Shown here piece after piece: positions 32,660 to 35,389 of a DNA stretch of 35,389 bases. Numbering within the stretch: the first letter of the stretch is position 1; every line of letters starts with the position of its first letter. A model generated the notes under the pieces. It had not been told where the DNA came from. It saw only the letters and a list, made by a program, of their open reading frames with translations, and made no database searches. The position numbers and the translations under genes are program-made. Source of the stretch: Rostrohypoxylon terebratum (Eukaryota > Ascomycota > Sordariomycetes > Xylariales > Hypoxylaceae); assembly GCA_022497145.1 (NCBI GenBank), contig MU386042.1, positions 1-35,389 on the forward strand, in the 5' to 3' direction.

Positions 32660-34041
32660 GGATGTAGAGCTGTATCAAATATGTCAGCGATTTCGGTGAG
32701 TTTCCAACCCTGCTGATCTGCTCTTGTTTGGTCATTCGCTGTGGCCTATCGTACTAGGAAGGAGGGACGGAAGTAGATCGGAGGATGGGAGAAGATAAAA
32801 TGCTTGCAGAAGTCCATGTTGCGAAAAGAAGGCATATATAGGTAAGTAGGTAGGGAGTTGAGCGTTTGGACAGGCTGAGAGAGAGGCGGTACTATATGAT
32901 ATTACTTCACACGAAAGAACCCCTCTAGCAAGCTACCGACGACCCCAGCCATTAATTATATATCTATATATCTAATAAAGCAGCATACCTCTTTCGTATT
33001 GCGTGGCCATGACCCATTTTGCCTACCACAGGATAGCTTTCTTTCCTAAAAGGACTATTCGTGCTCAAGTATTAACCAATCGAAGAGTTTTCGTTGAGAA
33101 GTGGGATTCTGTATGTTGACGTGGGACTGTTAGAATGAAAGTTTTTTTAGCATTCTTGAAATGCCTTCTGAATACAGCCCAATTCATGGTAACGTGATTG
33201 ATATCTATCCATAGAATGATGATGATACTGGAGGTGCTAATAGGTGCCAATGCAGAAACACCCCTCCACACCCTACATAATATTCACCACATCCATGTAT
33301 GCATGGCCTGGGCTTTTAACGATCGTTGGTAATTGGCTTGATTTCGGTCTTGCGTCCTAATATTTCGTGCATGTGAGGATATACCTTGCGGCACCTAAAA
33401 AACTTGGGAAATCTACTGTCCACGAAGTACACACGCTTTTGGGGTATATGTAGGTACCTAGGTCCTAGGTAATCAGAGAATTACACCGATATATACTACT
33501 TGGGATATAACTGCCCGGGTTTGCATTCACATTCACATTCATCGTCATCGTCATTGGACATAAAGTTAGATATTGAATTAAGCGTACGTACTGTATTTGT
33601 ATTGTACAATACCTAGGTCCTAAGTACCTGGTATATAGTATATACTACTTATTCCCATTATACCGGAACAACCAGGTGTGGATCCTAGATAGACCCACTT
33701 CAGTGTGGTTTTATACAGCTACGTAGTGTAGTTAATACTCTTTAAACCTAAAAAATACAACAACCAAGTAAGAAGAATCATCACAAAACAACGGATCCGA
33801 GAAGCGCACAGGTAGCCTGGCAGCTCAGGTCCCCTGCAATTAGTTTGACCTGGACTGACGTATTTATATTATTATTACTAGGGTACCTACCTATTCGAAT
33901 TGAGCAACTCGAATAAGTCACGTGAATGGAGATGTCGCAGACGAAAAAGCGATCCGAAGTTGATCCTATCCTAGGACCTAAGACTGCCCCTTATGCTATA
34001 TAATACCCATCAGGTACTTACCTAATTGCAAGAGCAAGCGA
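32660..34041. other. Intergenic, possible tiny gene at 33316-33561
   Basis: No firm gene. The minus strand has a conceivable two-exon mini-gene: ATG at 33561, MSNDDDDECECECKPGQLYP, a 42 bp intron (33499-33458), then exon 33457-33316 with KRVYFVDSRFPKFFRCRK. It would encode 67 residues with an acidic, Cys-repeat N-terminus made by a GAATGT microsatellite. The short intron and lack of homology keep it speculative. Other content: TACCTAGGTA clusters at 33450-33475, 33600-33640 and 33880-34020. Confidence 0.35.
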
Positions 34042-34480
34042 CTACCACCCCAAGCAACCAGCGAACTCGCAAAGGTCTCCGGTTGGCTTCGAAACGACGC
34101 TGCAAATTTCTAGACCGTCAAAGACATCAAGATATGCAAAAACACGGAGGATTTAGCGACCGTTACAACTGATTTATGGAACCAATTTGCGAGATTAAGG
34201 TACAGTTTTTGACCCTTTCCCTAGATACAATTCGAGAAATATGCTGACTAAACTCTTCCGAACCAGTCCGCTGCGTCCCAAAATCGCGTAAGCGCTAATA
34301 TTCATATCGAGAAACCTGTCGTTGTTCCCGTCGCGAAAGGGTGGGTAGTGGACCTAATCCCTGTTTGTATGATGAAGGGAGGAGCCGATGGTAGACGGTA
34401 GCAAGATGTAATTAGGAGAATACGTCTATCTTGCGGGTATCGGAGCACTTCTTTGCTGTATTATTGTTGTCTCAATTGAG
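34042..34480 (+). pseudogene. Decayed second copy of the 28488 orphan gene
   Basis: The block aligns with the intact gene at 28488-28989 over both exons. LPPQATSELAKV and WLRNDAANF match LPSGAVAKVPPV and WLQTSAANF. TVKDIKICKN and TTDLWNQFA match LVDNIKICKN and TTDLLKYFA. After an intron at the same place, QNRVSANIHIEKPVVVPV and GWVVDLIPV match QNRITAIHFDEPAVVPV and GWTVDLIPV. No start codon precedes it. A TAG replaces a Gln codon after AANF, the two exons are out of phase when spliced at the likely sites, and further stops follow (TAG after DGRR, TAA later). The intact copy's ending FFAVLLLSQ survives only as shifted sequence. It is a pseudogene lying between two genes with similar C-terminal motifs. 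Confidence 0.75.
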
Positions 34481-34822
34481 CAGATGAGAAAAAAAGCCGG
34501 AACCTACTAGGTAGCTTTTCATGCATTGGGGTTTCATCTACGGACGAGGCTAGCTATACAGATGTACTCTGAATGCATTTCTTAAAAGTTTTCTTCAACA
34601 CTTTGGATTCAAATCCTAGTGCTATTCTCTAGTATGGTAGTATGGTATTTATTTAGGTAGGCCTATGGAATAAGAACGCTTTGGCTTGCGAGATCTCCCA
34701 ATGTGAAGGGTTAATTGATTTTCCCAACTTCTGTCTAGCAGATTTCCCCATCATGGACGTCAATCCATTTCATTACACAGCCCGGGCAGTTCAGTGGTGT
34801 GTAAGCCGTCACATCACGTACC

Positions 34823-35273
34823 TCATGCTCGAAAGAAAGCTGTGATAGTTGCCTTCGGATGTATTCCGTCAACTCTTCTATTACCATCAATGTTAATAGT
34901 CTCAAAATGGCCGTAGGCCTTCGTGGTATTACCAAAAATGCATCCGTCTCCTTTCAATATGATGTCCTTGAAGACATTTTTAGAATGCTTTTGGGCTAGT
35001 TGCTATAAAGATAGATGCGAATAAGTATGGAGTTTCGTCATATAACAATTGATCTAATAAATTACCTACTTACTGGTTGAAGTTGGTCAGGTTGGCCGTC
35101 TTGATTTTCGAGGAAGCGGAGAAAGTCTAGATTTCGCAATAAATTAGCAAATTAACAACCTAAAAGAAAGAACGCGAGTTGGAGGGGCGGCCCCGCATAC
35201 ATACCATTACATGTTGGACCTGTAATGGCTTCTGTATTTTGGCGCTGTTCTGGTTGTGGAATGTCCTGTGTTG
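34823..35273 (-). CDS. Partial gene with amyloid-like C-terminal motif, 5' end beyond window
   Basis: The C-terminal exons of a gene running in from the right edge: 35273-35205 (start uncertain), 35126-35074 and 35002-34823, with introns of 78 bp (GTATGT..TCTAG) and 71 bp (GTAAGT..TATAG). The joins are in frame: TEAITGPTCN, then DFLRFLENQDGQPDQLQP, then QLAQKHSKNVFKDIILKGDG, ending at a TGA (34823-34825). The last exon contains IFGNTTKAYGHFETINIDG followed by NRRVDGIHP. This resembles the C-terminus of the protein encoded at 31569-32659 (xFxNTT..G.F....GNR..xG.H) and the ET(V/I)..G..RV..G core of HET-s-type motifs. The upstream linker is Gln/Asn/Pro-rich. The N-terminal domain lies outside the window, so effector or NLR identity cannot be decided. 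Confidence 0.6.
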
Positions 35274-35389
35274 CTTGAGGAGAATTATGAACCAAATGTT
35301 ACAAATCCCAAAACATCTAAAATCAGAAAACCCACAAATAGGAATGTCATCAACCAATCATGGTTAAACTACGGAGAAATGGATGTGTA

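Noticed and set aside
34595..34620. tRNA T-loop-like string GGATTCAAATCC
   Set aside because: The flanking bases cannot form the T stem, and no A box, anticodon stem or acceptor stem is present at the right distance.

Overview
The window looks like nuclear DNA of a filamentous ascomycete (Pezizomycotina, probably Sordariomycetes). The genes carry short introns (about 60-120 bp) with GT..AG ends and CTAAC/CTGAC-type branch sites, and the protein families (Zn2Cys6 regulators, CCR4 with LRR, fungal mitochondrial thioesterase, sedolisin) are typical of that group. Intergenic DNA is full of palindromic TACCTAGGTA-type words and microsatellites. No CRISPR array, operon, rRNA or tRNA gene was found. 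All joined coding models below were worked out by hand from splice signals and reading frame.

Layout. 1-1313: no gene seen. 1314-3548 (-): two-exon Zn2Cys6 transcription factor. 3549-11360: about 7.8 kb with no gene I can support. 11361-11790 (+): decayed, internally deleted tripeptidyl-peptidase (sedolisin) relic. 11999-13205 (-): three-exon mitochondrial hot-dog thioesterase-like gene ending in a hexapeptide repeat. 13708-14038 (+): LYR-motif protein of the LYRM5/ETFRF1 type whose usual C-terminus is missing. 14860-18012 (-): large SAM-dependent methyltransferase with a roughly 680-residue low-complexity N-terminus. 18013-23729: mostly non-coding, including a long repeat-rich leader before CCR4. 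23730-25924 (+): CCR4 deadenylase (LRR plus EEP nuclease). Tail to tail with it lies a possible unnamed exon (26233-26496, -).

The right-hand 7 kb (28.4-35.4 kb) is an accessory-looking region of small, intron-containing, poorly known genes: an orphan two-exon gene (28488-28989, +) with a decayed second copy (34042-34480, +); a GRF-zinc-finger-like gene with a probable frameshift (29041-29656, -); a three-exon gene with a helical N-terminal domain of the kind found in fungal NLR/cell-death proteins and an N/G-rich C-terminal motif (31569-32659, -); and a partial gene at the window edge (34823 to beyond 35273, -) whose C-terminus carries a similar motif. The pairing of similar C-terminal motifs in two near neighbours suggests an amyloid-templating signalling pair like those known from fungal programmed cell death. 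This is inference from sequence pattern only.

The housekeeping genes (thioesterase, LYR protein, CCR4) act separately: mitochondrial acyl/ETF metabolism and mRNA deadenylation. The transcription factor and methyltransferase have no target or substrate that can be read from this window.
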